A stretch of 64,000 nt of DNA from the NCBI RefSeq assembly GCF_000428985.1, contig NZ_AUAZ01000011.1:1-64000 (forward strand), in the 5' to 3' direction. The notes below the pieces were generated by a model. That model made no database searches and had not been told where the DNA came from. It saw only the letters and a program-made list of their open reading frames with translations. Shown here one piece after another: positions 38,775 to 50,361 of the stretch. Both the position numbers and the translations under genes were made by a program. Position 1 is the stretch's first letter; every line of letters begins with the position of its first letter. The DNA is from Marinobacterium litorale DSM 23545. GTDB taxonomy: Bacteria; Pseudomonadota; Gammaproteobacteria; Pseudomonadales; Balneatricaceae.

Positions 38775-39086
38775 ATGTTTGCAGTTATTGTGAGCGGCGG
38801 TAAGCAGTACCGCGTTCAGGAAGGCCAGACGCTGAAGCTGGAAAAGCTGTCGGCTGAAGCGGGTTCCAATGTTGAGTTTGATCGTGTGCTGCTGGTCGGC
38901 AACGGTGATGACGTTAAAGTCGGTGCGCCGGTTGTTGAAGGTGCCAAGGTTGCGGCTGAAGTCGTTTCCCATGGTCGTGGCGAGAAAGTGAACATCATCA
39001 AGTTCCGTCGTCGTAAGCATCACATGAAGCGTCAGGGCCACCGTCAGTGGTTCACTGAGGTCAAAATCACTGGTATCAGTGGCTAA
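38775..39086 (+). CDS. rplU: 50S ribosomal protein L21
   Basis: L21 binds 23S rRNA in the presence of L20. The 103-residue product, E. coli length, starts [20 protein letters not shown] and ends with the basic [32 protein letters not shown] precedes the start. Confidence 0.98.
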   Translation: MFAVIVSGGKQYRVQEGQTLKLEKLSAEAGSNVEFDRVLLVGNGDDVKVGAPVVEGAKVAAEVVSHGRGEKVNIIKFRRRKHHMKRQGHRQWFTEVKITGISG

Positions 39087-39105
39087 TCAGACAGGAGATT
39101 GAATA

Positions 39106-39363
39106 ATGGCTCATAAGAAGGCTGGTGGTTCCACGCGTAACGGACGCGACTCACAGTCCAAGCGCCTTGGTGTTAAGCGCTTCGGTGGTCAGAACGTTAT
39201 CGCTGGCAATATCCTGATCCGTCAGCGTGGTACCAAGTTCCACGCAGGTGAAAACGTTGGTCAGGGTAAAGACTTCACCCTGTTCGCCAAGGCGGATGGT
39301 GTGGTCAAGTTCGAGGTTAAAGGCCCGAACAACCGTAAGTACGTCAGCGTCGTTTCTGCCTGA
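39106..39363 (+). CDS. rpmA: 50S ribosomal protein L27
   Basis: L27 reaches the peptidyl transferase centre with its N-terminus. The 85-residue product starts [20 protein letters not shown], without the Firmicutes-type cleavable leader, and has the [19 protein letters not shown] signature. A terminator follows. Confidence 0.98.
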   Translation: MAHKKAGGSTRNGRDSQSKRLGVKRFGGQNVIAGNILIRQRGTKFHAGENVGQGKDFTLFAKADGVVKFEVKGPNNRKYVSVVSA

Positions 39364-39381
39364 GCGGCACGCTGAAGTCGA

Positions 39382-39411
39382 AAAAAGCTCCGCTAAGGCG
39401 GGGCTTTTTTT
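39382..39411 (+). terminator. Terminator after rpmA
   Basis: AAGCTCCGC and GCGGGGCTT pair (one T-G) around a short loop and are followed by seven T residues. It would separate rplU-rpmA from obgE, at least in part. Confidence 0.88.
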
Positions 39412-39455
39412 GTTTATAACCCGACTGTTCGGGGTCAATACCTTTCGGGAGGTGA

Positions 39456-40661
<1,206 letters not shown>

Positions 40662-40732
40662 TAGCGCCTCCCGCCTTGATGATCGCGTTGAAAGCGTTGG
40701 GTTTAATAGGATTAAGGGCGGAGTAAGAATAC

Positions 40733-41857
40733 GTGGTAGCGGGTCGTGAAGGATTGGCGCAGCCCGGGCGCTGGGTTGTCAAGATTGGCAGTGCGCTGTT
40801 AACCAATGATGGGCAGGGGCTTGATCTGACTGCCATTGGTCACTGGGTTGATCAGGTGGCTCAGCTGCGTAAACAGGGTGTCGAGGTCGTGCTGGTTTCC
40901 TCGGGTTCAATTGCCGCGGGTATGCAGCGTCTCGGCTGGAGCGATCGTCCTACCGAGGTACATCGGCAGCAAGCCGCTGCGGCTGTTGGTCAGATGGGGC
41001 TGGTTCAGGCGTACGAATCGAGCTTTGCGCGCCATGGACTGCATACCGCCCAGGTTTTGCTGACCCATGATGACCTGTCCAACCGTAAGCGCTATCTGAA
41101 TGCGCGTTCTGCGCTTTCCACCCTGATTGAGCTGGGTGTTATCGCCGTTGTGAATGAAAACGACACGGTGGTGACCAGTGAAATTCGGTTTGGCGATAAC
41201 GATACGTTGGGGGCGTTGGTCGCTAACGCAATTGAAGCGGATGCGCTGATTCTGCTGACCGATCAGAGTGGTCTGTATGAGTCGGATCCGCGCAACAACC
41301 CGGGTGCGCCCTTTGTGCATGAAGCGAGGGCGGAGGATGATCGTCTTATCTCCATGGCGGGGGGTGGCGGTAAGCTCGGGCGCGGCGGCATGGCCACAAA
41401 GGTGCGTGCGGCGCGTCTGGCGGCGCGCTCTGGTGCGCAGACGGTGATCGCCAGCGGGCGTGAGCAGAACGTCTTGCTGAGGCTTGCAGCGGGCGAGCAG
41501 CTGGGAACGTTGCTTGTTCCTGAGAAAGAGCCGGTGGCGGCGCGCAAGCAGTGGATCGCGGGTCACCTGCAGGCTCGGGGTTCCCTGGTCCTGGATGCCG
41601 GGGCGGTGCGGGCGCTGGTATCCGGTGGCAAAAGCCTGTTGCCCGCCGGTGTGGTGTCGGTGTCCGGTGAGTTCTCCCGGGGTGAGATGGTACTGATGCT
41701 GGATGAGGCGGGTGCCATCGTGGCGCGAGGGCTGGTGAACTACGGTATCGAGGATGCGCGTCGAATTATCGGCTTTCCCAGTGCGGAGATTGTAGGGCGG
41801 CTCGGCTTTATGGGTGAGCCGGAGCTGGTGCATCGGGATAATCTGGTTCTGGCCTGA
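40733..41857 (+). CDS. proB: Glutamate 5-kinase
   Basis: ProB phosphorylates glutamate in the first step of proline synthesis. The 374-residue product starts with GTG and has [50 protein letters not shown] and [19 protein letters not shown] domain covers about 280-370. It lies 71 bp after obgE, the usual arrangement in this group. Confidence 0.96.
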   Translation: MVAGREGLAQPGRWVVKIGSALLTNDGQGLDLTAIGHWVDQVAQLRKQGVEVVLVSSGSIAAGMQRLGWSDRPTEVHRQQAAAAVGQMGLVQAYESSFARHGLHTAQVLLTHDDLSNRKRYLNARSALSTLIELGVIAVVNENDTVVTSEIRFGDNDTLGALVANAIEADALILLTDQSGLYESDPRNNPGAPFVHEARAEDDRLISMAGGGGKLGRGGMATKVRAARLAARSGAQTVIASGREQNVLLRLAAGEQLGTLLVPEKEPVAARKQWIAGHLQARGSLVLDAGAVRALVSGGKSLLPAGVVSVSGEFSRGEMVLMLDEAGAIVARGLVNYGIEDARRIIGFPSAEIVGRLGFMGEPELVHRDNLVLA

Positions 41858-41885
41858 GCGCTTCTGATAGTGTGAAATTTAAAAA

Positions 41886-41917
41886 GCGAAAGCGCCGGCC
41901 GATGTCGGCGTTTTTTT
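41886..41917 (+). terminator. Terminator after proB
   Basis: CGCCG (41893-41897) pairs with CGGCG (41906-41910), extended by A-T pairs, and is followed by seven T residues. Confidence 0.85.
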
Positions 41918-41973
41918 ATGGCGGTTCTTTTTGAATAAGGAGCTGGGGTCTGTGTCCGGCATCGCGCGGACGC

Positions 41974-41998
41974 AAAAAAACCGGCCTGGGCCGGTTCT
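41974..41998 (-). terminator. Terminator after rpsT
   Basis: On the minus strand AACCGGC and GCCGGTT form a stem with a four-base loop followed by seven T residues, just past the rpsT stop. It faces the proB terminator. Confidence 0.88.
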
Positions 41999-42019
41999 TT
42001 TGGAGCTTCGATCCAGCGC

Positions 42020-42283
42020 TTATGCCAGCGCTTTGATCTTGGCGTTCAGGCGGCTCTTGGTGCGGGCTACCTTGTTTTTCTTGAAGATGCCCTTGTTTAC
42101 CGCGCTATCCAGCAGCGGCTGAGCAGTCTTGAAAGCTTCCTGAGCTGCAGCCTGGTCGCCGCTGGCAATTGCTTTCAGAACTTTCTTGAAGTATGTGCGC
42201 ACCATGGAGCGCAGGCTAGCGTTGTGCTTACGACGCTTCTCCGCCTGGCGAGCACGTTTACGGGATCCTGCGGAATTCGCCAC
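42020..42283 (-). CDS. rpsT: 30S ribosomal protein S20
   Basis: S20 is a primary 16S rRNA-binding protein. The 87-residue product starts with GTG (ANSAGSRKRARQAEKRRKHN) behind AGGAG. Non-ATG starts are also found in other bacteria for rpsT, where they limit expression. The basic, helical sequence and length fit the family. It diverges from murJ. Confidence 0.96.
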   Translation of the reverse strand: MANSAGSRKRARQAEKRRKHNASLRSMVRTYFKKVLKAIASGDQAAAQEAFKTAQPLLDSAVNKGIFKKNKVARTKSRLNAKIKALA

Positions 42284-42350
42284 GATCTGGCTCCTTAAAA
42301 TTTGGGTTGATCAGAATACGTCGGTACGTGTGCCGAAAATTAGACGCGAG

Positions 42351-42379
42351 ATTATTCATGTTTGACAGAGGTATGTCAA
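42351..42379 (-). promoter_or_regulatory. rpsT promoter
   Basis: On the minus strand TTGACA (42379-42374) and AATAAT (42356-42351) are 17 bp apart, giving a leader of about 60 nt. The -35 box is one arm of an inverted repeat, TTGACA-GAGGTA-TGTCAA (42362-42379). Confidence 0.75.
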
Positions 42380-42473
42380 GCGTCTGAATCTGTTCTGGCG
42401 GGATTTTCAGTTTCGTCAGCGTCCGGCGCGCTGTATGATTCGCCGAGCATATCAAGCTTGTGCCTCTCAGGGA

Positions 42474-44036
42474 ATGGCCATCGTGTCCGAGTCTCAGTCA
42501 AAATCACCCGGTCTGCTTCGCTCCAGCGGTGTCGTGGGCGTTATGACCATGCTCTCTCGCGTGTTGGGCTTAATCCGTGATGTGGTGATCGCGGGTTATT
42601 TCGGCGCCAGCGGCAGCGCAGATGCCTTCTTTGTGGCCTTCAAAGTGCCCAACTTTCTACGCCGTCTGTTTGCTGAGGGTGCGTTCTCGCAGGCGTTTGT
42701 GCCCGTGCTTTCGGAATATCGCAGCCAGCGCGACCTGAGTGCTGTGCAGGAACTTGTAAACCGGGTCGCCGGTTCTCTGGGGTCGGTATTGTTGCTGGTA
42801 ACCTTGGCAGGTGTACTTGGAGCTCCGCTGCTGGCCGTCCTGTTCGCGCCCGGTTTTTATCTGGATGGCGGTGAAAAGTATGATCAGGCGGCGCAGATGC
42901 TGCGGATCACCTTCCCCTACCTGATGCTGATCTCGCTGACCGCATTTTGCGGTGCGATCCTGAACGCCTATGAGCGGTTCGCGATACCGGCGTTTACGCC
43001 GGTACTGCTCAATATGTCGCTGATCGGATCAGCGGTTCTGCTCAGTCCGCAACTGGAAACGCCGGTGATGGCGCTGGCCTGGGGAGTGCTGATGGCGGGT
43101 GCTGTCCAGCTCATGTTTCAGCTGCCGTTTTTGGCTCGATTGCGGCTCCTGCCAGTGCCGGCGTCCGGTTGGAAGGATGAGGGCGTTCGTCGCATATTGC
43201 GCTTGATGGTACCGGCGCTGTTCGGTGTGTCGGTAGCACAGATAAACCTGCTGCTCGATACGGTGCTTGCTTCTTTCCTGCAAACCGGCAGTGTGTCCTG
43301 GCTGTATTATTCCGATCGTCTTTCCGAGCTCCCGCTGGGTGTGTTCGGGATCGCTATTGCTACCGTGATTCTGCCCAGTCTTTCCCGGCGCCATGCGGAA
43401 AAATCAGCCGATCAGTTTTCGCGCACGCTGGACTGGGCGATCCGTATGGTGCTTCTGATTGGCGTACCGGCGGCGCTGGCACTGGTGATACTGGCTGAGC
43501 CTCTGTTAACCACGCTGTTTCACTACGGTGCTATGAGTGACCGCGATGTGGTTATGTCGGCGATGAGCCTGAGGGCTTACGGCATCGGACTGGTTGCCTT
43601 TATGCTGATCAAAGTGCTCGCGACCGGGTATTTCTCGCGCCAGGATACGGCAACGCCGGTTAAGATCGCGGCCTGGGCCATGGCGGCCAACATGGTTTTT
43701 AATCTGATTCTGGTCTGGCCGCTTGATCACGCGGGGCTGGCGCTGGCAACCAGTCTGTCGGCGTTTATTAACGCCGGTTTCCTGTTTCGTGGGTTGTTAA
43801 AAGCGGGCGTTTTTCAGCGTCAGCCCGGTTGGGGGCGTTTTACGCTTCGGCTGGTGCTGGCCAACGGTTCCATGGCGCTGTTTCTGCTCGGGCTGGCGCA
43901 GGCGCCTGGGCAATGGCTGGAAGCGGATCTCTGGTTGCGCGTGCAGTGGATGGCGCTACTGGTCAGTGGTGGTGTGTTGATTTATGGGGCGGTCCTCTTT
44001 CTCTGTGGTGTTCGATTGCGCCATCTGAGAGGTTGA
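42474..44036 (+). CDS. murJ: Lipid II flippase MurJ
   Basis: MurJ moves lipid II across the inner membrane for cell-wall synthesis. The product of about 520 residues has some 14 hydrophobic segments and the family blocks TMLSRVLGLIRDVVIAGYFG, FKVPNFLRRLFAEGAFSQAF and SDRLSELPLGVFGIAIATVI. The start is uncertain: ATG 42435 lies in a TATGAT sequence that may be a -10 box, ATG 42474 directly follows AGGGA, and GTG 42483 has the best spacing. Confidence 0.93.
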   Translation: MAIVSESQSKSPGLLRSSGVVGVMTMLSRVLGLIRDVVIAGYFGASGSADAFFVAFKVPNFLRRLFAEGAFSQAFVPVLSEYRSQRDLSAVQELVNRVAGSLGSVLLLVTLAGVLGAPLLAVLFAPGFYLDGGEKYDQAAQMLRITFPYLMLISLTAFCGAILNAYERFAIPAFTPVLLNMSLIGSAVLLSPQLETPVMALAWGVLMAGAVQLMFQLPFLARLRLLPVPASGWKDEGVRRILRLMVPALFGVSVAQINLLLDTVLASFLQTGSVSWLYYSDRLSELPLGVFGIAIATVILPSLSRRHAEKSADQFSRTLDWAIRMVLLIGVPAALALVILAEPLLTTLFHYGAMSDRDVVMSAMSLRAYGIGLVAFMLIKVLATGYFSRQDTATPVKIAAWAMAANMVFNLILVWPLDHAGLALATSLSAFINAGFLFRGLLKAGVFQRQPGWGRFTLRLVLANGSMALFLLGLAQAPGQWLEADLWLRVQWMALLVSGGVLIYGAVLFLCGVRLRHLRG

Positions 44037-44043
44037 TCAGGAC

Positions 44044-44073
44044 TTAATCACCCCGGCGGTTCTGCGGTATACT
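44044..44073 (+). promoter_or_regulatory. Possible ribF-ileS promoter
   Basis: TATACT (44068-44073) is preceded at 18 bp by TTAATC. The start would fall near 44080, 67 nt before ribF. A weak match. Confidence 0.4.
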
Positions 44074-44146
44074 CCGGCGTTTGCACGGCGCGGATATGGG
44101 CGCACGTGGGCAAAGGCATGTTTCTCCGGGTGGTCGATTCATAAAT

Positions 44147-45085
44147 ATGGAACTGATTCGCGGTTTACACAATCTGCGCGAACGTCATCAGGGCTGTGTG
44201 GCCACGATCGGTAATTTCGATGGTGTTCATCGCGGTCATCAGGCGGTGTTAGCGCAGGTTCACGCTAAAGCGGCGGAGCTGGGGCTGCCCAGTGTGGTGA
44301 TTATTTTTGAGCCCCAGCCACGCGAATTTTTCACACCCGAGCAGGCGCCTCCGCGTCTGACCCGCTTTGGTGAAAAAGTAAGATTGCTGGAGTTCGCCGG
44401 GGTCGAACGCGTGCTCTGCCTGATGTTTAACACGCGGCTGCGGAGCATGTCGGCTGACGATTTTATCCGTCAGCTGCTGGTTGAGCGGCTCCACGTCAGT
44501 CATTTCGTGGTCGGGGATGATTTCCGTTTCGGTTGTGACCGTCGGGGAGATTTCGCGCTGTTACGCGAAGCCGGCACGCAGTATGGCTTCAGTGTGGAAG
44601 AAACAGCCACCTTTGAAGTTGATCAGGAACGTGTCAGCAGTACCCGGGTCAGAGCCGCGCTGCAGGCCCACCAGTTTGACCTGGCCGAGCGGCTGCTGGG
44701 ACGTCCATACCGGGTTGCCGGGCGCGTTATGCATGGCCAGAAGCTGGGGCGGGAGCTGGGAGCGCCTACGGCCAATGTGCGTATGCACCGTTTCGCCTGC
44801 CCGTTACGGGGCGTCTACGTGGTCGACTGCCTGGTACGGGGTAAGCGCGTGCCCGGCGTTTGTAACGTGGGCATGCGACCGACGGTGCACGGTCGCCAGC
44901 CGGTATTGGAGGCTCATCTGCTGGACTTTCAGGGCAACCTCTACGGCGAGTTGGTGCAGGTGGAGTTCAGGCACTTTTTGCGTGAGGAGCGCCGGTTCGA
45001 CGGGCTGGATGCACTCAAGACACAGATTAGTAGCGATATCGAAGCCGCCCGCCAGTGGCTGGTATCGAGTCGCTCGCACGATTAA
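44147..45085 (+). CDS. ribF: Bifunctional riboflavin kinase/FAD synthetase
   Basis: RibF makes FMN and FAD. ATG at 44147 gives 312 residues starting [20 protein letters not shown], near the E. coli 313. The adenylyltransferase domain has [15 protein letters not shown] and [15 protein letters not shown]; the kinase domain has [13 protein letters not shown] and [13 protein letters not shown]. It belongs to the ribF-ileS-lspA-fkpB operon and ends 17 bp before ileS. Confidence 0.96.
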   Translation: MELIRGLHNLRERHQGCVATIGNFDGVHRGHQAVLAQVHAKAAELGLPSVVIIFEPQPREFFTPEQAPPRLTRFGEKVRLLEFAGVERVLCLMFNTRLRSMSADDFIRQLLVERLHVSHFVVGDDFRFGCDRRGDFALLREAGTQYGFSVEETATFEVDQERVSSTRVRAALQAHQFDLAERLLGRPYRVAGRVMHGQKLGRELGAPTANVRMHRFACPLRGVYVVDCLVRGKRVPGVCNVGMRPTVHGRQPVLEAHLLDFQGNLYGELVQVEFRHFLREERRFDGLDALKTQISSDIEAARQWLVSSRSHD

Positions 45086-45102
45086 CGCTGGGACATATTG
45101 TT

Positions 45103-47919
45103 ATGACCGATTACAAACCGACTTTGAATTTGCCTGAAACGGCCTTCCCGATGCGCGGGAACCTGCCCAACCGTGAACCTTCACGTCTGGAGCGTTGGGC
45201 TGAGATCGACCTCTATGCCAAGTTGCGCGCGGAGGGTAAGGGACGCCCGCAATTCATCCTTCATGATGGCCCTCCCTATGCCAACGGCAATATTCATATC
45301 GGTCACGCGGTCAACAAGGTGATCAAGGATATGATCGTCAAGTCGAAGACGCTGAGCGGCTTCGATGCGCCCTATGTGCCGGGTTGGGACTGTCACGGTT
45401 TGCCGATTGAGCACAAGGTGGAAACCATGATCGGTAAGGCCGGCGAAAAGGTGCCCTACCGTGAGTTCCGTCAGAAATGTCGCGAATACGCCGCCGAGCA
45501 GGTTGAAGGTCAGAAGAAAGACTTTATCCGCCTGGGTGTGATCGGTGACTGGGAAAACCCCTACCTGACCATGAACTTCGATACCGAGGCCAATATCGTT
45601 CGCGCCCTGGGCAAAATCATCGCCAACGGTCATCTGGTCAAGGGCTACAAACCGGTTTACTGGAGCGTCGTGGGCCAGTCAGCCCTGGCTGAAGCGGAAG
45701 TGGAGTACCAGGACAAAACCTCCACTGCCATCGATGTGCGTTTCACCTTCGTGGATCAGGACAAGGTGCTGAAGCTGTTCGGGGCGGAGGCGATCGCCAC
45801 GCCGGTATCCGTGGTTATCTGGACCACCACGCCCTGGACTATCCCGGCTAACCAGGCGGTTTCACTCAACGGTGCGCTGGATTATGCGCTGGTGGAAGCG
45901 CATACCGAGCAGGGGCTGGACCGTCTGGTGCTGGCTGCCGAGATGGTTGACGACATCATGGCGCGCTGGGGTGTGGATAAGTTCGAAGTGCTCTCTACCT
46001 GCAATGGCGCAGCACTGGAGCTGCTCCAGCTTAAGCATCCGATCTACGACAAGCAGGTGCCGGTAATTCTTGGCGATCATGTCACCACCGATGCTGGTAC
46101 CGGTGCCGTACACACCGCCCCCGATCACGGTATGGAGGATTTTGTGGTCGGTCAGCAGTACGGTCTGGAGACCCTTAATCTGGTGCAGGCTAACGGTACC
46201 TATACCGATGCGGCGGGCGAGTTTGCCGGTATTCATGTTTACAAGGCCGATGAGCCAGTCTGTGATGCGCTGTCCCGTGAAGGCAAGCTGGTTCATCTCA
46301 AGCGCTTCCAGCACAGCTACCCGCACTGCTGGCGCACCAAGACACCGCTGATCTACCGGGCGACGCCGCAGTGGTTTGTCTCCATGGAGGAGAAGGGACT
46401 CAAGAAGCATGCGCTGGAAGCGATTCAGGGGGTGCAGTGGTTCCCGGACTGGGGCCAGAATCGCATCGAGGCGATGGTCGATCAGAGTCCGGACTGGTGT
46501 GTCTCCCGTCAGCGCACCTGGGGTGTGCCGATCACACTGTTTACCCACAAGCAGACCGGTGAGCTGCATCCGCGTACCCAGGAGTTGATCGAACAGGTGG
46601 CGCAGAAGATCGAAGCGGGCGGTATGGATGCCTGGTTCGAACTGGATGCCAAAGAACTGCTGGGTAATGAAGCGGACGACTACGATAAGGTTACCGATAC
46701 GCTGGATGTCTGGTTCGATTCCGGTGTGACCCACTACTCGGTACTGGCTCAGCGCGACGGCCTGCGTTTCCCGGCGGATATGTATCTGGAGGGCTCGGAT
46801 CAGCATCGAGGCTGGTTCCAATCCTCGCTGAAAACCTCCATTGCTATCAACGAGTGCGCGCCCTATAAGCAGGTGCTGACCCACGGCTTTACCGTCGATG
46901 AGAAGGGCTACAAGATGTCCAAGTCGCTCGGTAACGTGATCGCGCCGCAGGAGGTAACCGACTCTCTGGGTGCCGATATCCTGCGTTTGTGGGTGGCCTC
47001 CACCGACTACTCCGGCGAGATGGCCGTGTCCAAGCAAATCCTGCAGCGCACGGCAGACTCCTATCGCCGTATCCGTAATACAGCGCGCTTCCTGCTGGCC
47101 AACCTGAACGGCTTCGATCCGGCCACCGACATGGTGCAGCCCGAGGAGATGCTGGCGCTGGACCGCTGGGCCGTTGATGCGACTGCACGTCTGCAGAAAA
47201 AGGTGACCGACGCCTACGATGGCTACCGCTTCCTGGATGTTTATCAGCAGGTGCATAACTTCTGCGTCCGTGAGCTGGGCGGCTTTTATCTGGATATCAT
47301 CAAGGACCGCCAGTACACCACCAAACCAGACAGTCTCGCGCGCCGCTCCTGCCAGAGTGCGCTTTACCACATCGCGGAAGCGCTGACCCGCTGGATCGCA
47401 CCGGTCCTGACGTTCACCGCCGAGGAGATCTACGAAGTGCTGCCGGGGCAGCGTCGTGAATCTGTGCTGCTGACCACCTGGTACGACGGTCTGAGCACGG
47501 CAGCCTTCGATGATGAATTTGGCCCTGATTTCTGGCAGCAGGTGATGGCCGTCAAGGACGCGGTTAACAAGTGCCTGGAAGACGCCCGTAACGAGAAGCT
47601 GGTCAAGGCCTCCCTGGCTGCTGAAGTCACCTTGTACGTGGATGAGACGCTGCAGGCATTGCTGTCCAAACTGGGTGATGAACTGCGCTTTGTCTTGATT
47701 ACATCCGTGGCGCGCCTGGAGCCGCTGGCCGATGCAGCTGACGCCCGTGACACCGACGTGAACGGGCTGAAGGTGGCGATTAAGGCATCGGAGCAGGCCA
47801 AGTGTGGCCGCTGCTGGCACCATCGCGAAGATGTGGGGCAGCACAGTGAAGATCCGGAGCTGTGTGGGCGTTGCATTGATAACGTGAAAGGAGCGGGCGA
47901 GCAGCGTCAGTACGCCTGA
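45103..47919 (+). CDS. ileS: Isoleucyl-tRNA synthetase
   Basis: IleRS charges isoleucine tRNA and edits valine. ATG at 45103 gives 938 residues, the E. coli length, starting [24 protein letters not shown] is in [20 protein letters not shown] in [10 protein letters not shown], and the editing domain has [16 protein letters not shown]-terminal zinc ligands are CGRC and CGRC. The stop overlaps lspA (TGATG). Confidence 0.98.
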   Translation: MTDYKPTLNLPETAFPMRGNLPNREPSRLERWAEIDLYAKLRAEGKGRPQFILHDGPPYANGNIHIGHAVNKVIKDMIVKSKTLSGFDAPYVPGWDCHGLPIEHKVETMIGKAGEKVPYREFRQKCREYAAEQVEGQKKDFIRLGVIGDWENPYLTMNFDTEANIVRALGKIIANGHLVKGYKPVYWSVVGQSALAEAEVEYQDKTSTAIDVRFTFVDQDKVLKLFGAEAIATPVSVVIWTTTPWTIPANQAVSLNGALDYALVEAHTEQGLDRLVLAAEMVDDIMARWGVDKFEVLSTCNGAALELLQLKHPIYDKQVPVILGDHVTTDAGTGAVHTAPDHGMEDFVVGQQYGLETLNLVQANGTYTDAAGEFAGIHVYKADEPVCDALSREGKLVHLKRFQHSYPHCWRTKTPLIYRATPQWFVSMEEKGLKKHALEAIQGVQWFPDWGQNRIEAMVDQSPDWCVSRQRTWGVPITLFTHKQTGELHPRTQELIEQVAQKIEAGGMDAWFELDAKELLGNEADDYDKVTDTLDVWFDSGVTHYSVLAQRDGLRFPADMYLEGSDQHRGWFQSSLKTSIAINECAPYKQVLTHGFTVDEKGYKMSKSLGNVIAPQEVTDSLGADILRLWVASTDYSGEMAVSKQILQRTADSYRRIRNTARFLLANLNGFDPATDMVQPEEMLALDRWAVDATARLQKKVTDAYDGYRFLDVYQQVHNFCVRELGGFYLDIIKDRQYTTKPDSLARRSCQSALYHIAEALTRWIAPVLTFTAEEIYEVLPGQRRESVLLTTWYDGLSTAAFDDEFGPDFWQQVMAVKDAVNKCLEDARNEKLVKASLAAEVTLYVDETLQALLSKLGDELRFVLITSVARLEPLADAADARDTDVNGLKVAIKASEQAKCGRCWHHREDVGQHSEDPELCGRCIDNVKGAGEQRQYA

Positions 47920-48419
47920 TGGATACACTGCAGAATAAAGCCAGCGCTCTGCGCTGGCTCTGGCTGACGCTCGTAGTTTTGGTAGCGGACTGGGTCACCA
48001 AATATCTGGCTGATACCCGGCTCGACTATGCTGACCCCGTGCCGATACTGCCGGTGTTTGACCTTACCTTGCTCTACAACCGAGGGGCTGCCTTCAGCTT
48101 TCTCGCCGGTGGTGATGGTTGGCAGCGCTGGTTTTTTATTCTGGTCGCCGTGGCTGTGAGTCTGCTGCTGCTGGTCTGGATGAAGCGCTCACCCTTAAAG
48201 CCCTGGTGGTTAGGCTGCGGTCTGGCACTGCTGCTCGGCGGTGCTCTGGGCAACCTGTATGACCGTATTATCCATGGGCATGTGGTCGATTTCATTTCGC
48301 TGCATTATAGCGGGTGGTACTTCCCCGCGTTTAATCTGGCCGATACCGCGATCACACTGGGTGCCGGACTGCTGATCATCGATATGTTGATTGGCGATAA
48401 ACAATCTTCACAGAGGTAA
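47919..48419 (+). CDS. lspA: Lipoprotein signal peptidase
   Basis: LspA cuts prolipoprotein signal peptides after lipid attachment. The 166-residue membrane protein has four hydrophobic segments. The catalytic aspartates lie in GNLYDRIIHGHVVDFI and FNLADTAIT; LYNRGAAFSFL is a family block. It starts in the ileS stop codon. Confidence 0.97.
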   Translation: MDTLQNKASALRWLWLTLVVLVADWVTKYLADTRLDYADPVPILPVFDLTLLYNRGAAFSFLAGGDGWQRWFFILVAVAVSLLLLVWMKRSPLKPWWLGCGLALLLGGALGNLYDRIIHGHVVDFISLHYSGWYFPAFNLADTAITLGAGLLIIDMLIGDKQSSQR

Positions 48420-48423
48420 CAAC

Positions 48424-48852
48424 ATGAGTGAACTGGCTGTGGGGCCGGGTCGGACCGTCACCCTGCATTTTGCGATCAAACTGCAGGACGGGCAGATTGT
48501 CGATTCCAACTTTGAAGCAAACCCTGCGACCTTTACTTTTGGTGACGGTAATATCCCGGAAGGGTTCGAACAGGCGATGCTGGGCCTGAAGGCGGGCGAA
48601 CATGCCGAACTCACCATCGCACCGGAACGTGGTTTTGGGCAGCATAACCCCTCCAATGTGCAGGTTATGGCACGCAGTGAGTTCAAGGATATGGATCTGG
48701 AACCGGGGTTGGTGGTCTCTTTTCAGGAGCCAGGTGGCGAAATACCGGGCATCGTGACCGAGTTTAACGATGACAAAGTTTCAGTGGATTTTAACCATCC
48801 GCTGGCCGGAAAAACCCTGTTGTTCGAGGTCAATATTCTCGACATCAGCTAG
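48424..48852 (+). CDS. fkpB: FKBP-type peptidyl-prolyl isomerase (SlpA/FkpB)
   Basis: This SlyD-like isomerase helps protein folding. ATG at 48424 behind AGAGG gives 142 residues. The FKBP core (VTLHFAIKLQDGQIVDSN, EGFEQAMLGLKAGEHAELTI) is interrupted by the IF domain (PERGFGQHNPSNVQVMARSE), and it ends with the FNHPLAGKTLLFEVNI block. In Pseudomonas ispH follows; here a prepilin gene does. Confidence 0.95.
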   Translation: MSELAVGPGRTVTLHFAIKLQDGQIVDSNFEANPATFTFGDGNIPEGFEQAMLGLKAGEHAELTIAPERGFGQHNPSNVQVMARSEFKDMDLEPGLVVSFQEPGGEIPGIVTEFNDDKVSVDFNHPLAGKTLLFEVNILDIS

Positions 48853-48912
48853 CTATTTTTGGGGACCCAGTCTGCTATAGTTCAAAGGACGAACGAATGT
48901 TTGGACAGGGAT

Positions 48913-49518
48913 ATGCGGCGACAAATCGGATTTACCCTCATCGAGCTCATGATCGCGCTGGTGGTCCTGGCTGTTTTGGCTGTGGTCGGCGCCCCTGCCA
49001 TGAGCTCTTTCTTCGAAAAACGGCGCGTCACCGATGCCGCCATGGCCGTGTACAGCCAGCTGCAGCTGGCCCGGTCCACAGCGATTGCAAATTCCACGGA
49101 TATCACCGTTGTGGTTTCTGGCTCGGGCAGCTCCTGGGTTATTGGGCTGACCGATGACGACGACAACAGCTGCGATCTATCTATCACCGCAGAAAATGTT
49201 CAGACTAATTTTGATAACGGGGATGCAGATCCCTTCGGCGATGCCTGTGCGATAGATACGGATCTGGATGATGCTGATCCCAAAAAGCAGGAACTACATC
49301 GTTTGTCTGCTGATCAATTTTCCGGTGTGACATTCAGTGCGCCCGACGATGGCTGGACTCTTATTTTCGATTCGATGCGCGGAACGGCCCCTGCCAGAAA
49401 CGTGACATTCACCAGTGATGGTGATGCGGCCTATAACCTGTCTGTGTATGTCCTTCCTCTGGGACAGGTGAAAGTCTGCTCGTCAAATATGCCAGGATAT
49501 GGAAGTTGCCCATCATGA
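48913..49518 (+). CDS. GspH/FimT-type minor prepilin, first set
   Basis: The 201-residue product has a six-residue leader and a type III signal cut before F: MRRQIG/FTLIELMIALVVLA. The GspH-like body (SQLQLARSTAIANSTDITVV) is followed by an unusually acidic insertion (DDDDNSCDLS, DTDLDDADPKK) with two cysteines, and a C-terminal cysteine pair. It would sit at the pilus tip complex in the inner membrane. ATG 48913 is chosen for the leader; TTG 48901 is possible. The stop overlaps the next gene by ATGA. Confidence 0.85.
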   Translation: MRRQIGFTLIELMIALVVLAVLAVVGAPAMSSFFEKRRVTDAAMAVYSQLQLARSTAIANSTDITVVVSGSGSSWVIGLTDDDDNSCDLSITAENVQTNFDNGDADPFGDACAIDTDLDDADPKKQELHRLSADQFSGVTFSAPDDGWTLIFDSMRGTAPARNVTFTSDGDAAYNLSVYVLPLGQVKVCSSNMPGYGSCPS

Positions 49519-50360
49519 AGAAGAATATCAGACAAGCGGGCATGTCCCTGATCGAACTCATGATTGCCATCTTCGTCGGTCTTATTGTTGTGGCTGGCGC
49601 GCTTACCGTTTACGTCAACACAGTCTCCAGCAGCTCCAGTACGTTGAAGATGTCGATGCTTAATCAGGAGCTCAGTACTTTAATGAGCGTGATGGCCATG
49701 GATATTCGCCGTGCGGGTTACAGCGGGCTGATTACGACCAGCCCAGTTTTGGATAACGGGTTTCAGGTGGATGCGACACCTGAAGATCCAAGTGATCCGA
49801 GTGATCCCGACATCGGTAAGCAGATGATTACGCGAGTCATTGATACCTATGGTGATGATGGCAGTGATATTACCGACGTGGTGAGCGCTCCGGGCGCAAA
49901 CTCACCCGGTGAATGTATCTTATATGCCTATGATGCAAACCTCGACGGTAATGCCGATAACTCTGAGTTTATTGGCTTCAGGCTGGTTTCTGGAGCTGTA
50001 GATATGAGAAATAGCGTCACGGATGCTTCAGCCATAGTGGATAACAATGATGGAGGCGGCGCTAATTACCCGGATAGCTGTGCAGATGCGAGTGGAAGTT
50101 GGGAAACGGTAACCGACGATGAGCTAATAGAAATCACCGAGCTGACTTTCAATCTCGATAAATCCACGTGCCTCAACACGACCGACAGCGCTAAGGCTGA
50201 TTGCTATGATGCCGCTAACACCCCTGCGACTGGCGATATCACCATAGAAAACTACGTGGTTACCATTCGGATAGCGGGGCAACTGAAAAACGACCCCATT
50301 GTCAGGGCTGAGCTGGAGCAGGATGTCCAGATCCGCAACGCCATAGTGAGGGAGAGATGA
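49515..50360 (+). CDS. PilW-like minor prepilin, first set
   Basis: The 281-residue product has the leader MKKNIRQAG followed by [22 protein letters not shown] cleavage, with Glu at +5 kept. The MAMDIRRAGYSG block is typical of PilW/GspJ. The body is acidic (EDPSDPSDPDIG) with several cysteines near the C-terminus. It starts in the preceding stop codon, and the next gene begins one base after its own stop. Confidence 0.85.
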   Translation: MKKNIRQAGMSLIELMIAIFVGLIVVAGALTVYVNTVSSSSSTLKMSMLNQELSTLMSVMAMDIRRAGYSGLITTSPVLDNGFQVDATPEDPSDPSDPDIGKQMITRVIDTYGDDGSDITDVVSAPGANSPGECILYAYDANLDGNADNSEFIGFRLVSGAVDMRNSVTDASAIVDNNDGGGANYPDSCADASGSWETVTDDELIEITELTFNLDKSTCLNTTDSAKADCYDAANTPATGDITIENYVVTIRIAGQLKNDPIVRAELEQDVQIRNAIVRER

Positions 50361-50361
50361 A

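Noticed and set aside
45862-47928. A 688-codon open frame antisense to ileS
   Set aside because: It lies wholly opposite the well-conserved ileS gene, has no recognisable domain, and follows from codon bias in GC-rich DNA.
48897-49157. Short open frame starting ATG at 48897
   Set aside because: It overlaps the prepilin gene in another frame and lacks a signal or family similarity.
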